64,000 bases of DNA from an uncultured Collinsella sp. (GCA_900543505.1 UQSB01000002.1:21490-85489), one strand, 5' to 3'. Positions 16,289-25,356 are shown, counted from the first letter of the stretch. The notes: generated by a model from the letters alone, not told the origin. Made by a program: numbers and translations.

Positions 16289-17503
16289 ATGGCCGATAAG
16301 ATCCAGTGGGCGGGCAACACGATGCCCAAGAGCGATGACAAGCACTTGGGAATCATGAGTCTCGACCACGTGAAGAAGGCCCGTGCCTTCCACCAGTCGT
16401 TCCCTCAATATACCGTCACCCCGCTTGCCCGCCTGGACGGTCAGGCTGCGCGCCTGGGTCTGTCCAACCTGTGCGTTAAGGACGAGAGCTATCGCTTTGG
16501 CCTCAACGCCTTTAAGGTTCTGGGCGGCTCGTTTGCCATGGCCAACTACATTGCCGACGAGACCGGCAAGGACGTTGCCGACTGCACCTTCGATTACCTG
16601 ACCTCCGACCAGCTTGCCGAGGACTTTGGCCAGGCTACCTTCTTTACCGCTACCGACGGCAACCATGGTCGCGGCGTGGCATGGGCTGCCAACAAGCTGG
16701 GCCAGAAGGCTGTCGTGCACATGCCCAAGGGTTCCACCAAGCCCCGCTTCGATAACATTGCCGCCGAGGGCGCCACGGTGACCATCGAAGAGGTCAACTA
16801 CGACGAGTGCGTGCGCATGGCCGCCGCCGAGGCCGATGCCTGCGAGCGCGGCGTCATCGTTCAGGACACCGCCTGGGAGGGCTACGAGAAGATCCCGTCC
16901 TGGATCATGGAGGGCTACGGCACCATGGCTTCCGAGGCTGCCGAGCAGCTGCGCGAGATGGCCATCAACCGCCCGACGCACGTGTTTGTCCAGGCTGGCG
17001 TGGGTTCGCTCGCCGGCGCCGTGGTGGGCTACTTCACCAACCTGTATCCCGATAACCCGCCCACCTTCGTCGTGGTCGAGTGCGCGCCTGCCGCCTGCCT
17101 GTACAAGGGCGCTGCCGCCGGCGACGGCGACCCGCGCATCGTGGACGGCGACATGCCCTCCATCATGGCCGGCCTGTGCTGCGGCGAGCCCAACATCTTG
17201 GGCTGGGATATCCTGCGCAACCACACCACCGCCTTCGTGTCCTGCCCCGACTGGGTCACCGCTCGCGGAATGCGCACCCTGGGCGCTCCCGAGAAGGGCG
17301 ACCCGCGCGTCATCTCCGGCGAGTCCGGCGCTGTGACCACCGGCCTGGTCGAGACTCTCATGCTCGATCCCGAGTACGCCGAGCTCAAGGAACTCATCGG
17401 CCTGGACAAGACGAGCTCCGTGCTCTGCTTCTCCACGGAAGGTGACACGGACCCCGACCAGTATCGTCGAATTGTTTGGGAAGGCGAATATCCCACTTGC
17501 TAA
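16289..17503 (+). CDS. dpaL: Diaminopropionate ammonia-lyase (YgeX)
   Basis: A 404-residue PLP enzyme of the tryptophan-synthase-beta fold, the usual length for DpaL/YgeX. The PLP lysine is Lys76 in RFGLNAFKVLGG. The phosphate/substrate loop is TATDGNHGRG, and the family-typical VFVQAGVGSLAGAV and GLCCGEPN segments are present. It converts 2,3-diaminopropionate to pyruvate and two ammonia molecules through 2-aminoacrylate, in the cytoplasm. It leads the dpaL-ygeY-ygeW operon. TAAGGAG precedes the ATG. In this cluster it is thought to act late in anaerobic purine breakdown. Confidence 0.95.
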   Translation: MADKIQWAGNTMPKSDDKHLGIMSLDHVKKARAFHQSFPQYTVTPLARLDGQAARLGLSNLCVKDESYRFGLNAFKVLGGSFAMANYIADETGKDVADCTFDYLTSDQLAEDFGQATFFTATDGNHGRGVAWAANKLGQKAVVHMPKGSTKPRFDNIAAEGATVTIEEVNYDECVRMAAAEADACERGVIVQDTAWEGYEKIPSWIMEGYGTMASEAAEQLREMAINRPTHVFVQAGVGSLAGAVVGYFTNLYPDNPPTFVVVECAPAACLYKGAAAGDGDPRIVDGDMPSIMAGLCCGEPNILGWDILRNHTTAFVSCPDWVTARGMRTLGAPEKGDPRVISGESGAVTTGLVETLMLDPEYAELKELIGLDKTSSVLCFSTEGDTDPDQYRRIVWEGEYPTC

Positions 17504-17577
17504 TCGTTGGGGCGGAGTAAATAGGTATCGCTCCGCCACCTCACAGGTAGATTCCTTCGTTTGAAAGGTTATGAACA

Positions 17578-18963
17578 ATGGCTAAAGAACTCGATTACGA
17601 CGCTATTAAGGCTGCGGCTGAGTCCCATCGTGCTGATATGACGCGTTTTCTTCGCGCAATGATTAGCCACCCCTCTGAGTCTTGCGAGGAGGGTGAGGTT
17701 GTCGCTTGCATCAAGGCCGAGATGGAGAGCCTTGGCTATGACGAGGTCAAGGTCGACGGCCTGGGCAACGTTATGGGCTTTATGGGCGAGGGCGACAAGA
17801 TCATCGCCATCGACTCCCACATCGACACCGTCGGTATCGGCAACATCGAGAACTGGGATGCCGATCCCTATGAGGGCTACGAAACCGACGAGATCATCTA
17901 CGGCCGCGGCGGCTCCGACCAGGAGGGCGGCATGGCTTCTGCTACCTATGCTGCCAAGATGATGAAGGACATGGGCCTCATCCCCGAGGGCTACAAGATC
18001 ATGGTCGTCGGCACCGTCCAGGAAGAGGACTGCGACGGCATGTGCTGGCAGTACATCTACAACAAGGACGGCATTAAGCCCGAGTTCGTCATTTCCACTG
18101 AGCCCACCGACGGCGGCATCTATCGCGGTCACCGCGGCCGCATGGAGATCCGCGTCGACGTTCACGGCACCTCCTGCCACGGTTCCGCTCCCGACCGCGG
18201 CGACAACGCCATCTACAAGATGGCCGACATCATCGCCGACGTCCGCGCCCTCAACAACAACGGCTGCGACGAGTCGACCGACATCAAGGGCCTCGTCAAG
18301 ATGCTCGACCCCAAGTACAACCCCGAGCACTTTGAGGACGCCCGCTTCCTGGGCCGCGGCACCTGCACCGTCAGCCAGATCTTCTACACCAGCCCCAGCC
18401 GCTGCGCTGTCGCTGACTCCTGCGCCATCTCCATCGACCGTCGCATGACCGCCGGCGAGACCTGGGAGTCCTGCCTGGACGAGATCCGCAACCTGCCGGC
18501 CGCCAAGAAGTACGGCGACGACGTGAAGGTCTCCATGTACATGTACGACCGTCCGTCCTGGACCGGCGAGGTCTACGAGACCGAGGCTTACTTCCCCACG
18601 TGGATCAACAAGGAGACCGCTCCGCACGTCAAGGCCCTCGTCGACGCCCACAAGGCCATGTTCGGTGACGAGCGCATCGGCTGCGAGCCCAGCATGGACA
18701 AGCGCACCGGCCGTCCGCTGTGCGACAAGTGGACCTTCTCCACGAACTGCGTTTCCATCCAGGGCCGCTATGGCATCCCCTGCGTTGGCTTTGGCCCGGG
18801 TGCCGAGTCTCAGGCTCACGCTCCCAACGAGGTCACCTACAAGGACGACCTGGTCACCGCTGCCGCCATGTATGTTGCTGCTTTGAACCTCTACGATCCG
18901 AGCCAGGCCGATGGCGACGCTACCGTGTTCCGCGCTGGTCTGACCAACAACAAGATCGACTAG
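17578..18963 (+). CDS. ygeY: YgeY family M20 metallopeptidase/deacylase
   Basis: A 461-residue M20-family hydrolase. The metal-binding motifs are visible: [12 protein letters not shown] (His and Asp), [13 protein letters not shown] (bridging Asp), VQEEDCDG (catalytic Glu-Glu) and the C-terminal [13 protein letters not shown] with its metal His. The lid dimerisation domain sits in the middle ([19 protein letters not shown]). YgeY is a fixed neighbour of ygeX and ygeW and is implicated in cleaving an amide or ureido intermediate of purine breakdown. The substrate is not established from sequence. It starts 74 bases after dpaL with GAAAGG upstream. Confidence 0.92.
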   Translation: MAKELDYDAIKAAAESHRADMTRFLRAMISHPSESCEEGEVVACIKAEMESLGYDEVKVDGLGNVMGFMGEGDKIIAIDSHIDTVGIGNIENWDADPYEGYETDEIIYGRGGSDQEGGMASATYAAKMMKDMGLIPEGYKIMVVGTVQEEDCDGMCWQYIYNKDGIKPEFVISTEPTDGGIYRGHRGRMEIRVDVHGTSCHGSAPDRGDNAIYKMADIIADVRALNNNGCDESTDIKGLVKMLDPKYNPEHFEDARFLGRGTCTVSQIFYTSPSRCAVADSCAISIDRRMTAGETWESCLDEIRNLPAAKKYGDDVKVSMYMYDRPSWTGEVYETEAYFPTWINKETAPHVKALVDAHKAMFGDERIGCEPSMDKRTGRPLCDKWTFSTNCVSIQGRYGIPCVGFGPGAESQAHAPNEVTYKDDLVTAAAMYVAALNLYDPSQADGDATVFRAGLTNNKID

Positions 18964-18985
18964 TCCCATTCCTCGATCTTGTTGA

Positions 18986-19010
18986 GCCGGGGACAGCCTG
19001 TGTCCCCGGC
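18986..19010 (+). other. Hairpin in the ygeY-ygeW spacer
   Basis: GCCGGGGACA and TGTCCCCGGC form a perfect ten-base stem around a five-base loop, with no T-tract. The rest of the 201-base spacer (18964-19164) shows no gene. Confidence 0.5.
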
Positions 19011-19164
19011 ACCCCCTGTTGACTTGGGGCCCGCGGTCGTTATCTCCCATGCTTCCTCAACGGTAGCGGGTCCTCGTCATAGCGCTCTGCATGTTCTAGC
19101 CACACGCGCATGCCGGAGCACATCTACTCATTGCGATCGTTTCATCTATGGAAAGGATATTTAC

Positions 19165-20367
19165 ATGGACGCCAAGTTTACCGAGCTCGTCGAGCAGCTG
19201 AACGGCCTCGATTTTAAGGGCATGTACGGCAGCGACTTCCTGCACACCTGGGATAAGACCACCGATGAGCTCAAGGCTCTCTACATCGTTGCCGACGCCC
19301 TGCGCGAGCTGCGTGAGAACAACGTTTCGTCCAAGATCTTCGACTCGGGCCTGGCCGTCTCCCTGTTCCGCGACAACTCCACCCGTACGCGCTTCTCCTT
19401 CTCTAAGGCCGCCAACCTGCTCGGCCTCGAGCTGCAGGACCTGGACGAGAAGAAGTCCCAGATCGCTCACGGCGAGACCGTCCGCGAGACCGCTACCATG
19501 ATCTCCTTCATGGCCGACGTCATCGGCATCCGCGACGACATGTACATCGGCAAGGGCGACGCCTACATGGCCGAGGTCTCCGAGTCTGTCCAGCAGGCCT
19601 ACGAGGACGGCGTTCTGGATCACCGTCCCACGCTCATCTCCCTGCAGTCCGACTCCGATCACCCCACGCAGTCCTCTGCCGACATGCTCTACCTCATCAA
19701 CGAGTTTGGCGGTCTTGAGAACCTCAAGGGCAAGAAGGTTGCCGTCACCTGGGCCTATTCGCCCTCTTACGGCAAGCCGCTGTCCTGCCCGCAGTCGCTG
19801 ATCAGCCTGCTGCCCCGCTTTGGCATGGACGTCACCCTGGCCCACCCCGAGGGCTACGACCTCATGCCCGAGGTCGTCGAGCGCGCCAAGGGCTATGCCG
19901 CCGAGTCCGGCACCACCTTTAAGCAGGTCAACACCATGGCCGAGGCCTTCGAGGGCGCCGACATCGTGATCCCCAAGAGCTGGGCTCCGTTTGCCGCCAT
20001 GGAGAAGCGCACCAACCTGTACGCCGAGGGCGACGACGCCGGCATCGCCGCGCTCGAGAAGGAGCTGCTCGCCCAGAACGCCACCCATCAGGACTGGTGC
20101 TCCACGACCGAGCTCATGGAGAAGACTGCCAACGGTCAGGACACCATCTTTATGCACCCGCTGCCTGCCGACATCTCCGGTGTCTCCTGCGAGCACGGCG
20201 AGGTCAACGCCGACGTCTTCGACATGCACCGCGTGGGCATGTACAAGGAGGCCAGCTACAAGCCGTACGCTATCGCAGCCATGATGTTCCTGCAGAAGGT
20301 TGCCGATCCCGCCGCTACCCTCAAGGCCCTCGACGAGCGCAACACCGCCCGTTGGTTCCAGGCCTAA
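19165..20367 (+). CDS. ygeW: YgeW, carbamoyltransferase-family protein
   Basis: A 400-residue aspartate/ornithine-carbamoyltransferase homologue of the YgeW type. The carbamoyl-phosphate loop is SLFRDNSTRTRFSF, the second motif is MHPLPADISGVSCEHGEV, and the FMADVIGIRDDMYIGKG segment is typical of this subgroup. The reaction is uncertain in the literature; in the purine cluster it is presumed to work phosphorolytically on a carbamoyl or oxamic-type intermediate, giving carbamoyl phosphate and so ATP. The ATG at 19165 has GGAAAGGA upstream; a longer in-frame extension has no family similarity. An intrinsic terminator ends the operon. Confidence 0.9.
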   Translation: MDAKFTELVEQLNGLDFKGMYGSDFLHTWDKTTDELKALYIVADALRELRENNVSSKIFDSGLAVSLFRDNSTRTRFSFSKAANLLGLELQDLDEKKSQIAHGETVRETATMISFMADVIGIRDDMYIGKGDAYMAEVSESVQQAYEDGVLDHRPTLISLQSDSDHPTQSSADMLYLINEFGGLENLKGKKVAVTWAYSPSYGKPLSCPQSLISLLPRFGMDVTLAHPEGYDLMPEVVERAKGYAAESGTTFKQVNTMAEAFEGADIVIPKSWAPFAAMEKRTNLYAEGDDAGIAALEKELLAQNATHQDWCSTTELMEKTANGQDTIFMHPLPADISGVSCEHGEVNADVFDMHRVGMYKEASYKPYAIAAMMFLQKVADPAATLKALDERNTARWFQA

Positions 20368-20391
20368 AGCCGGGTTGAGGTAAGCCATGTA

Positions 20392-20430
20392 AAGGGGGCG
20401 CTCTGCCAACCGGCGGGGTGCCCCTTTTTT
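20392..20430 (+). terminator. Intrinsic terminator after ygeW
   Basis: GGGGGCGCTCTGCC pairs with GGCGGGGTGCCCC and is followed by six T residues. It ends the dpaL-ygeY-ygeW operon. Confidence 0.85.
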
Positions 20431-20517
20431 GCATCGCGGGCGTGCGGGATAAGCGCCTTCGATGTGGATGCCCGCGGCGCGAGTTATGGGTACGATGGTT
20501 TCAGGGGAGGTATCACC

Positions 20518-21132
20518 ATGAAACTTGGTTGCGTGATTATGGCTTCGGGCGAGGGCAAGCGGTTTGGCTCTAACAAGATGCTTGCCGATATCTATGGCGA
20601 GCCGCTGATTGCCCGGACCATCGATTCGGTTCCCCGGGGCTTTGACGTTGTGGTTTCGACGCGTTGGCCCGAGGTCGCCCAGATTTGCGAGGACAAGCAT
20701 TGCCCGTATGTGCTGCACGATGGCAAGCTCAGGAGCGAAAGCGTCCGTGCGGGCCTTTCGTGGGGGGTCGATCGCAACTGGAAAGGCTGCCTCTTTTTGC
20801 CGGGCGACCAGCCGCTCGTGAGTTCGGATTCTTTTGAGGCTATGGTTCGTGCATTTGACGAGCGTGGCCGCAAGCATCCGGTGCGTCTTGCGTGCAACGG
20901 TGAGCCTTCGAGCCCGGTGCTCTTTCCGGCGGAACTGTTCGATGCACTTATGTGTCTTGAGGGTAAGGACGGCGGCGGTTCGATCCTCAAGGACCGTACC
21001 GACGTGGTGCTGGTCGAGGCGCGTGCCTACGAGCTGTGGGACGTCGATACCGTCAAGGGACAGCGACGCATAACGGAGCATATCGCCGCCTGCTCGTATT
21101 TTGATCGCGTGGCCAACTGCATCAATCAATAA
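20518..21132 (+). CDS. MocA-like molybdenum-cofactor cytidylyltransferase
   Basis: A 204-residue nucleotidyltransferase of the MobA/MocA (YgfJ/YqeA-type) family. The nucleotide-binding N-terminus is IMASGEGKRFGSNKML, the metal site is FLPGDQPLVSSDSF, and the C-terminal GGGSILKD is typical. It would add CMP to molybdopterin to make the dinucleotide cofactor that xanthine-dehydrogenase-type enzymes need. AGGGGAGG precedes the ATG at 20518, and hydA starts nine bases downstream, so they form one transcript. The purine locus and the Mo/Se genes nearby fit this role. Nucleotide specificity (CMP versus GMP) is inferred from family and context. Confidence 0.87.
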   Translation: MKLGCVIMASGEGKRFGSNKMLADIYGEPLIARTIDSVPRGFDVVVSTRWPEVAQICEDKHCPYVLHDGKLRSESVRAGLSWGVDRNWKGCLFLPGDQPLVSSDSFEAMVRAFDERGRKHPVRLACNGEPSSPVLFPAELFDALMCLEGKDGGGSILKDRTDVVLVEARAYELWDVDTVKGQRRITEHIAACSYFDRVANCINQ

Positions 21133-21141
21133 GGAGCAATT

Positions 21142-22509
21142 ATGATCATCATCAAAAACGGCGCACTCGTGACGCCCCAGGGGCTTCGCCGCGCCGATCT
21201 TGCCATGGATGGCGATAAGATCGTGCGGATTGCCGCGGCGATTGAGCCGGCCGAGGGCGATACCGTCGAGGATGCTGCGGGCTGCTGGGTGTTCCCGGGC
21301 TTTATCGATGGGCACACGCACATGCAGTGCTGGACCGGCATGGATTGGACAGCCGATAGCTTTGAGACCGGCACGCGCGCGGCTGCCTGCGGCGGCACGA
21401 CGACCATTGTGGACTACGCGACGGCCGATCGCGGCGTGACCATGCCCGATGCCTTGGTCGAGTGGCGTCATCGCGCCGACGGCACCTGCACCGCCAACTA
21501 TGCCTTCCATATGGCGCTTGCCGAGTGGAATGAGCGCAACCGCGCCGATCTTTCGGCCATGCGCGAGGCGGGCGTGTCGTCGTTTAAGACCTACTTTGCC
21601 TACGACCATCTGCGCCTGGACGATGCCGAGACGCTCGAGGTGCTGGAGGAGCTCAAGCGCGTGGGCGGTATCCTGTGCGTGCATTGCGAGAACGGCACGT
21701 TGGTCAACGCGCTGCAGAAGCGCGTGTTTGAGCAGGGTATCCACGGGCCCGAGGGCCATGCGCTCAGCCGTCCGGACGTGTGTGAGGCCGAGGCCGTGAG
21801 CCGCCTGCTGTATCTGGCGCACTTGGCCGGGGACGCTCCGGTCAACGTGGTGCACCTTTCGACCAAGCTGGGGCTCGAGGCCATTCGCGCTGCCAAAGCG
21901 CGCGGGCAGAAGAACATCTATGTCGAGACATGCCCTCAGTATCTGATGCTCGACGACACCTGCTATCTGGAGCAGGGCGAGGACGGCTTTGCGGGCGCCA
22001 AGTACGTGATGAGCCCGCCGCTGCGCCATGCCGGTGACCGTGCCGCGCTGCGCGAGGCGCTTGTGGCTGGCGAGATCGATACTATTGCCACCGACCACTG
22101 CAGCTTTAATCTGCACGGGCAAAAGGACCGAGGACGCGATGATTTCCGCGCGATTCCCAACGGCGGGCCCGGCGTGGAGCATCGTCCCGTTGCGATTGCC
22201 ACGAGCTTTGAGGGACAGCTGGGTCCCGAGGATCTGTGCCGCTTGATGAGCGAGAACCCGGCGCGCGTTTTTGGCATGTATCCGCGCAAGGGCTGTCTTG
22301 CCGAGGGCGCCGATGCCGACGTGTGCGTGTGGGATCCGTGCGCGCGTTGGACGATCAGCGCCGCGACGCAGCATCAGGCCGTGGACTACACGCCGCTCGA
22401 GGGCTTTGGGGCACATGGCCGCGCCAAGGCCGTGTTTGTGAACGGCGTGCTGGCGGCACGCGACGGCGAGCCCACCGGAGCCCAACCCGGCCGCTACGTG
22501 CCCCGCTAA
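21142..22509 (+). CDS. hydA: Dihydropyrimidinase/hydantoinase-family cyclic amidohydrolase (YgeZ/HyuA)
   Basis: A 455-residue enzyme of the D-hydantoinase/dihydropyrimidinase family with the full binuclear metal set: His58 and His60 (DGHTHMQ), carboxylated Lys149 (SSFKTYFAYD), His181 (CVHCENG), His238 (VVHLSTK) and Asp318 (IATDHCSF). Such enzymes open cyclic ureides in the cytoplasm. Within the purine-degradation cluster this is the YgeZ/HyuA-type member, expected to hydrolyse a ring-opened or reduced purine intermediate. It follows the MocA-like gene by nine bases. A convergent hairpin separates it from yqeC. Confidence 0.9.
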   Translation: MIIIKNGALVTPQGLRRADLAMDGDKIVRIAAAIEPAEGDTVEDAAGCWVFPGFIDGHTHMQCWTGMDWTADSFETGTRAAACGGTTTIVDYATADRGVTMPDALVEWRHRADGTCTANYAFHMALAEWNERNRADLSAMREAGVSSFKTYFAYDHLRLDDAETLEVLEELKRVGGILCVHCENGTLVNALQKRVFEQGIHGPEGHALSRPDVCEAEAVSRLLYLAHLAGDAPVNVVHLSTKLGLEAIRAAKARGQKNIYVETCPQYLMLDDTCYLEQGEDGFAGAKYVMSPPLRHAGDRAALREALVAGEIDTIATDHCSFNLHGQKDRGRDDFRAIPNGGPGVEHRPVAIATSFEGQLGPEDLCRLMSENPARVFGMYPRKGCLAEGADADVCVWDPCARWTISAATQHQAVDYTPLEGFGAHGRAKAVFVNGVLAARDGEPTGAQPGRYVPR

Positions 22510-22522
22510 CAGGAAGACCGCC

Positions 22523-22595
22523 GGGGTAGCTAATTTGGGAGATGATTTTTCGGGACGGGGTAGCAAAAAGAGCCCCGTCCCAAATTTGCTACCCC
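22523..22595. terminator. Nested long hairpin between convergent hydA and yqeC
   Basis: The outer arms GGGGTAGCTAATTTGGG and CCCAAATTTGCTACCCC match with one mismatch. Inside them GGGACGGGG pairs with CCCCGTCCC around a loop containing AAAAAG. The outer right arm overlaps the yqeC stop codon at 22589. It can act as a bidirectional terminator, and its GGGGTAGC submotif occurs twice in the same orientation. Confidence 0.65.
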
Positions 22596-23326
22596 TGGAG
22601 GCTGGTGGCGATGAGGGGGCGGTTGAGGGCTGCCTCGAAGCGATCTGCCATTGTTGGGTCGGCAAGCGTGTCGGCTTGGTTGAGCATGACGCGTGCGGTG
22701 CTGAGTCCCAGCGCCTGCATCTCGGCATTGAGCACCTGGGCGACGCGCTCGGGCGTGGCGATGTCGGTAGGCTCGCAGCCGCAGCGCTCGCAGAAGAGCT
22801 CGGGGCGGTGGACAACCTCGGCGACGGGCCTGCCCAGCCCCGAGGCGCCGACGACCCAGACAACGTTTGCCGTGGCGGCGGGAATTACCGGCTCCCAGGC
22901 GGCATGCGCCTTGAGCGGGAGTCGCTTGCTGCCATCTGCCTCGGCCAACACATAGTCAAAGCGCTGCGCCAGCTGGTCGATCGGCTCAGCGGGGGCGGAG
23001 AGCTTGCCTGTCTCCGGGTCCAAAACACCCGCCTGGCAGATGCTTCCGCGGACAAGTTCCGCGCATGCCTCGCAGGTGCAGCCGGGAACATGCGGGGTCC
23101 CCGGCTTCCAAGGCGCGGCGTCCAGGCGACGGCTCGACCCGTCCCATGGCACGCCGGCGACGGGAAACATGTGCGTGGTGGTGCAGAGGAGCACGCGCCC
23201 GCCGCCGCGCATGAGCTCGAGACCCAGCATCTTCAGCAACGTCGACTTGCCGCCGCTGCCGATAATCGCGGTAATGCCCGGCTCGATCTTGAGCGCGGAG
23301 GCAAGGTTTCCGCTCGTCGTTTCCAT
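22589..23326 (-). CDS. yqeC: YqeC, putative selenium-dependent hydroxylase accessory protein
   Basis: A 245-residue protein of the YqeC family, with an N-terminal P-loop (IIGSGGKSTLLKML), CTTTHMFPV, the central ADGSKRLPLKAH motif and C-terminal LNQADT. YqeC is linked by family genomics to selenium-dependent molybdenum hydroxylases, probably in making or inserting the selenium-containing cofactor. A pair of Cys-x-Cys-x-x-Cys (GCTCEAC) could bind metal. It is the only minus-strand gene of this half of the cluster and is divergent from yqeB, with which it shares a 102-base control region. Confidence 0.9.
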   Translation of the reverse strand: METTSGNLASALKIEPGITAIIGSGGKSTLLKMLGLELMRGGGRVLLCTTTHMFPVAGVPWDGSSRRLDAAPWKPGTPHVPGCTCEACAELVRGSICQAGVLDPETGKLSAPAEPIDQLAQRFDYVLAEADGSKRLPLKAHAAWEPVIPAATANVVWVVGASGLGRPVAEVVHRPELFCERCGCEPTDIATPERVAQVLNAEMQALGLSTARVMLNQADTLADPTMADRFEAALNRPLIATSLQG

Positions 23327-23428
23327 CTGTTCACCGCCGTATAATACTGTGATAATAAATAATCATCAGAGTAGCGGCCGAACCGCTTTTGCTCTGCTCA
23401 AACCGTAGCACAGGGAGGTGCCCCGGGA

Positions 23429-24223
23429 ATGCTCGTTTATGTTCGCGGCGCCGGCGATATCGCCACGGGCGTCGCCGCTCGCTTGGTGCGCGCCGGCGTT
23501 TCGGTCGTTATGGCCGATATCGCGGTTCCCACGTGCATCCGCCGCACAATCTGTTTTTGCGAGGCCATTCGCCTGGGCGAGGTCGAGGTCGAAGGCATTC
23601 GCGCTCGCTTGGCACGGACGCCGGCTGAGGCGCTTGAGATTACCGAGGCTGGAGACGTCGCCGTTGTGGTGGACCCTCAGGCCAAGATGCTCGATGAGCT
23701 TAAACCCGCGGCTGTGGTCGACGCGATTTTGGCTAAGCGCAACTTGGGCACCACGCGCGACATGGCGCCTGCCGTCATCGCTGTGGGGCCGGGCTTTACC
23801 GCGCCGGTTGACTGCGACGCCGTGGTCGAGACCATGCGCGGACATTTTCTCGGCCGTGTCATTACCCAAGGTTCGCCCCAGCCCAACACGGGCGTGCCGG
23901 GCATTATCGCCGGCTATGGCAAGGAACGTGTTATCCACAGCCCCGCCGCCGGCGTGTTTAGGTCCGACCGCACCATCGGCGACATCGTGAGTGCCGGCGA
24001 TGTGATCGGGTATGCGGGTGATACTCCCATGGTCACGCAGATTGACGGCTGCTTGCGCGGGCTTTTGGCGAACGGCGTGCAGGTGACTGAGGGCTTTAAA
24101 TGCGCCGATGTCGATCCGCGCGGCGATGCCAGCTATATCAACTACATTTCGGACAAGGCGACGTCGGTCGGCGGCGGTGTGCTCGAGGCGCTCGCTATGC
24201 TCACCGGTGTCTTTAGAGGATAG
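23429..24223 (+). CDS. yqeB: YqeB, selenium-dependent molybdenum hydroxylase accessory protein
   Basis: A 264-residue protein of the YqeB/EF2563 family, starting VRGAGDIATGVAARLVRAG (a Rossmann-like glycine motif). It ends with a biotin-like/hammerhead region (SPAAGVFRSDRTIGDIV, VTQIDGCLRGLL). Family genomics ties it to selenium-dependent xanthine-dehydrogenase-type enzymes. It lies nine bases before xdhC and divergently from yqeC. GGGAGGTG upstream is a good but somewhat distant ribosome-binding site. Its biochemical step is not known to me; selenium delivery to the Mo site is the common proposal. Confidence 0.9.
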   Translation: MLVYVRGAGDIATGVAARLVRAGVSVVMADIAVPTCIRRTICFCEAIRLGEVEVEGIRARLARTPAEALEITEAGDVAVVVDPQAKMLDELKPAAVVDAILAKRNLGTTRDMAPAVIAVGPGFTAPVDCDAVVETMRGHFLGRVITQGSPQPNTGVPGIIAGYGKERVIHSPAAGVFRSDRTIGDIVSAGDVIGYAGDTPMVTQIDGCLRGLLANGVQVTEGFKCADVDPRGDASYINYISDKATSVGGGVLEALAMLTGVFRG

Positions 24224-24232
24224 AAGGCGGCA

Positions 24233-25276
24233 ATGGAAAAGCTCGATGTTGTGAATGCGGCGCTTGCCGCCTTGCGTGCTGGTGAGACGTGCGAACTGGT
24301 GGTAGTGGCCGGCACGGCAGGGTCGTCACCGCGCGGCGTGGGCGCCTGGATGGCCGTCTTTGCCGATGGCAGCCAGGCGGGCACTATCGGCGGTGGCAAG
24401 ATTGAACTCTTTGCGCTGGATGAGGCGCGCGAGCTCCTGAGCGCGGGACAGTCGCGTCTGGTCCGCTACACTATGGGCGGCGAGAACTCCGATACCGGCA
24501 TGATCTGCGGCGGAGCCATCTGCTTGTGCTACCTGCATCTGGATGCGACCCAGGTACCGTTGTTCCAGGAAATTGCCGACGTCTTGGCCTATCGGCGCAT
24601 CGGCGACTTCGTCATCGACTTTGAGCCGTTTGTCGCGAGCGCGCTCGAGGGCGATGTGGCCGAGTACCATGGCGAGGAATCGCGCCGTACCATTGCGGGC
24701 TGCCCCGGGCTTTCGCTGGTGGAGGAGGGGAGTAAGGTCAGCTACACCAACGCGGCCTCCGAGATTCCCGTGGCGCACGTCGAGACGCTCTGCCCCGAGG
24801 GCCTGACTTATATCTTTGGCTGCGGCCACGTGGGCGCTGCGACGGCGCGGGTGCTCACGGCGGCGGGTTTTGCCGTCGTGGCCTGCGACGACCGCCCCGG
24901 CACGCTGACCCCCGAATGGGTGCCCGGTGTCTACGACCGTCGTCTGGTCGACTACAAGAACCTGAGCGAGCAGTGCCCAATCGGCCCGCGCGACCTGGTG
25001 GTCGTTGCCACAGCAGGCCACAAGTCCGATATCGACGTGGTGATTCAGGCCATGCGCGCCAAACCCGCCTATCTGGGCTGTCTGGGTTCGCGCCGCAAGA
25101 CGGCCTTTGTGCGCGCCCGCCTGGAGCAGGAGGGCTTTACGCAGGACCAGATCGACGGGCTGCACCTGCCGATCGGCGTTGCCATCGAGGCCGAGGATCC
25201 CGAGGAGATTGCCATCTCCATCGCTGCCGAGATGATCCACCTGCGCCGCACCAAGCTCGTCCCCCGCAAGCGCTAG
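24233..25276 (+). CDS. xdhC: XdhC-family molybdenum-cofactor insertion protein
   Basis: A 347-residue XdhC/CoxF-type protein. The N-terminal CoxI domain shows TAGSSPRGVGAWMAVFADG and GTIGGGKIE. A bulky middle region follows, and the C-terminal Rossmann domain (YIFGCGHVGAATARVLTAAGF) continues to YLGCLGSRRKTAFV and HLPIGVAIEAEDPEEIAISIAAEMI. XdhC binds the sulfurated molybdenum cofactor and inserts it into the hydroxylase. Here the client is presumably XdhD. It is the last gene of the purine locus; a long inverted repeat and then the ribosomal protein operon follow. Confidence 0.9.
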   Translation: MEKLDVVNAALAALRAGETCELVVVAGTAGSSPRGVGAWMAVFADGSQAGTIGGGKIELFALDEARELLSAGQSRLVRYTMGGENSDTGMICGGAICLCYLHLDATQVPLFQEIADVLAYRRIGDFVIDFEPFVASALEGDVAEYHGEESRRTIAGCPGLSLVEEGSKVSYTNAASEIPVAHVETLCPEGLTYIFGCGHVGAATARVLTAAGFAVVACDDRPGTLTPEWVPGVYDRRLVDYKNLSEQCPIGPRDLVVVATAGHKSDIDVVIQAMRAKPAYLGCLGSRRKTAFVRARLEQEGFTQDQIDGLHLPIGVAIEAEDPEEIAISIAAEMIHLRRTKLVPRKR

Positions 25277-25297
25277 TCGCATCCCCATCAATAAGAT

Positions 25298-25356
25298 GCG
25301 GTGAAATACGGACTGTTTAAGCCGGTTAAGCCGTCAAACAGTCCCTATTTCACCGC
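25298..25356. repeat. Long inverted repeat between xdhC and rplE
   Basis: Twenty-one-base arms (25298-25318 and 25336-25356, starting GCGGTGAAATACGG) are inverted copies with one mismatch around a 17-base loop. The loop itself carries AAGCCGGTTAAGCCG, a short direct duplication. No clear T-tract follows. It may serve as the xdhC terminator or be an intergenic palindromic repeat element. Confidence 0.65.
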
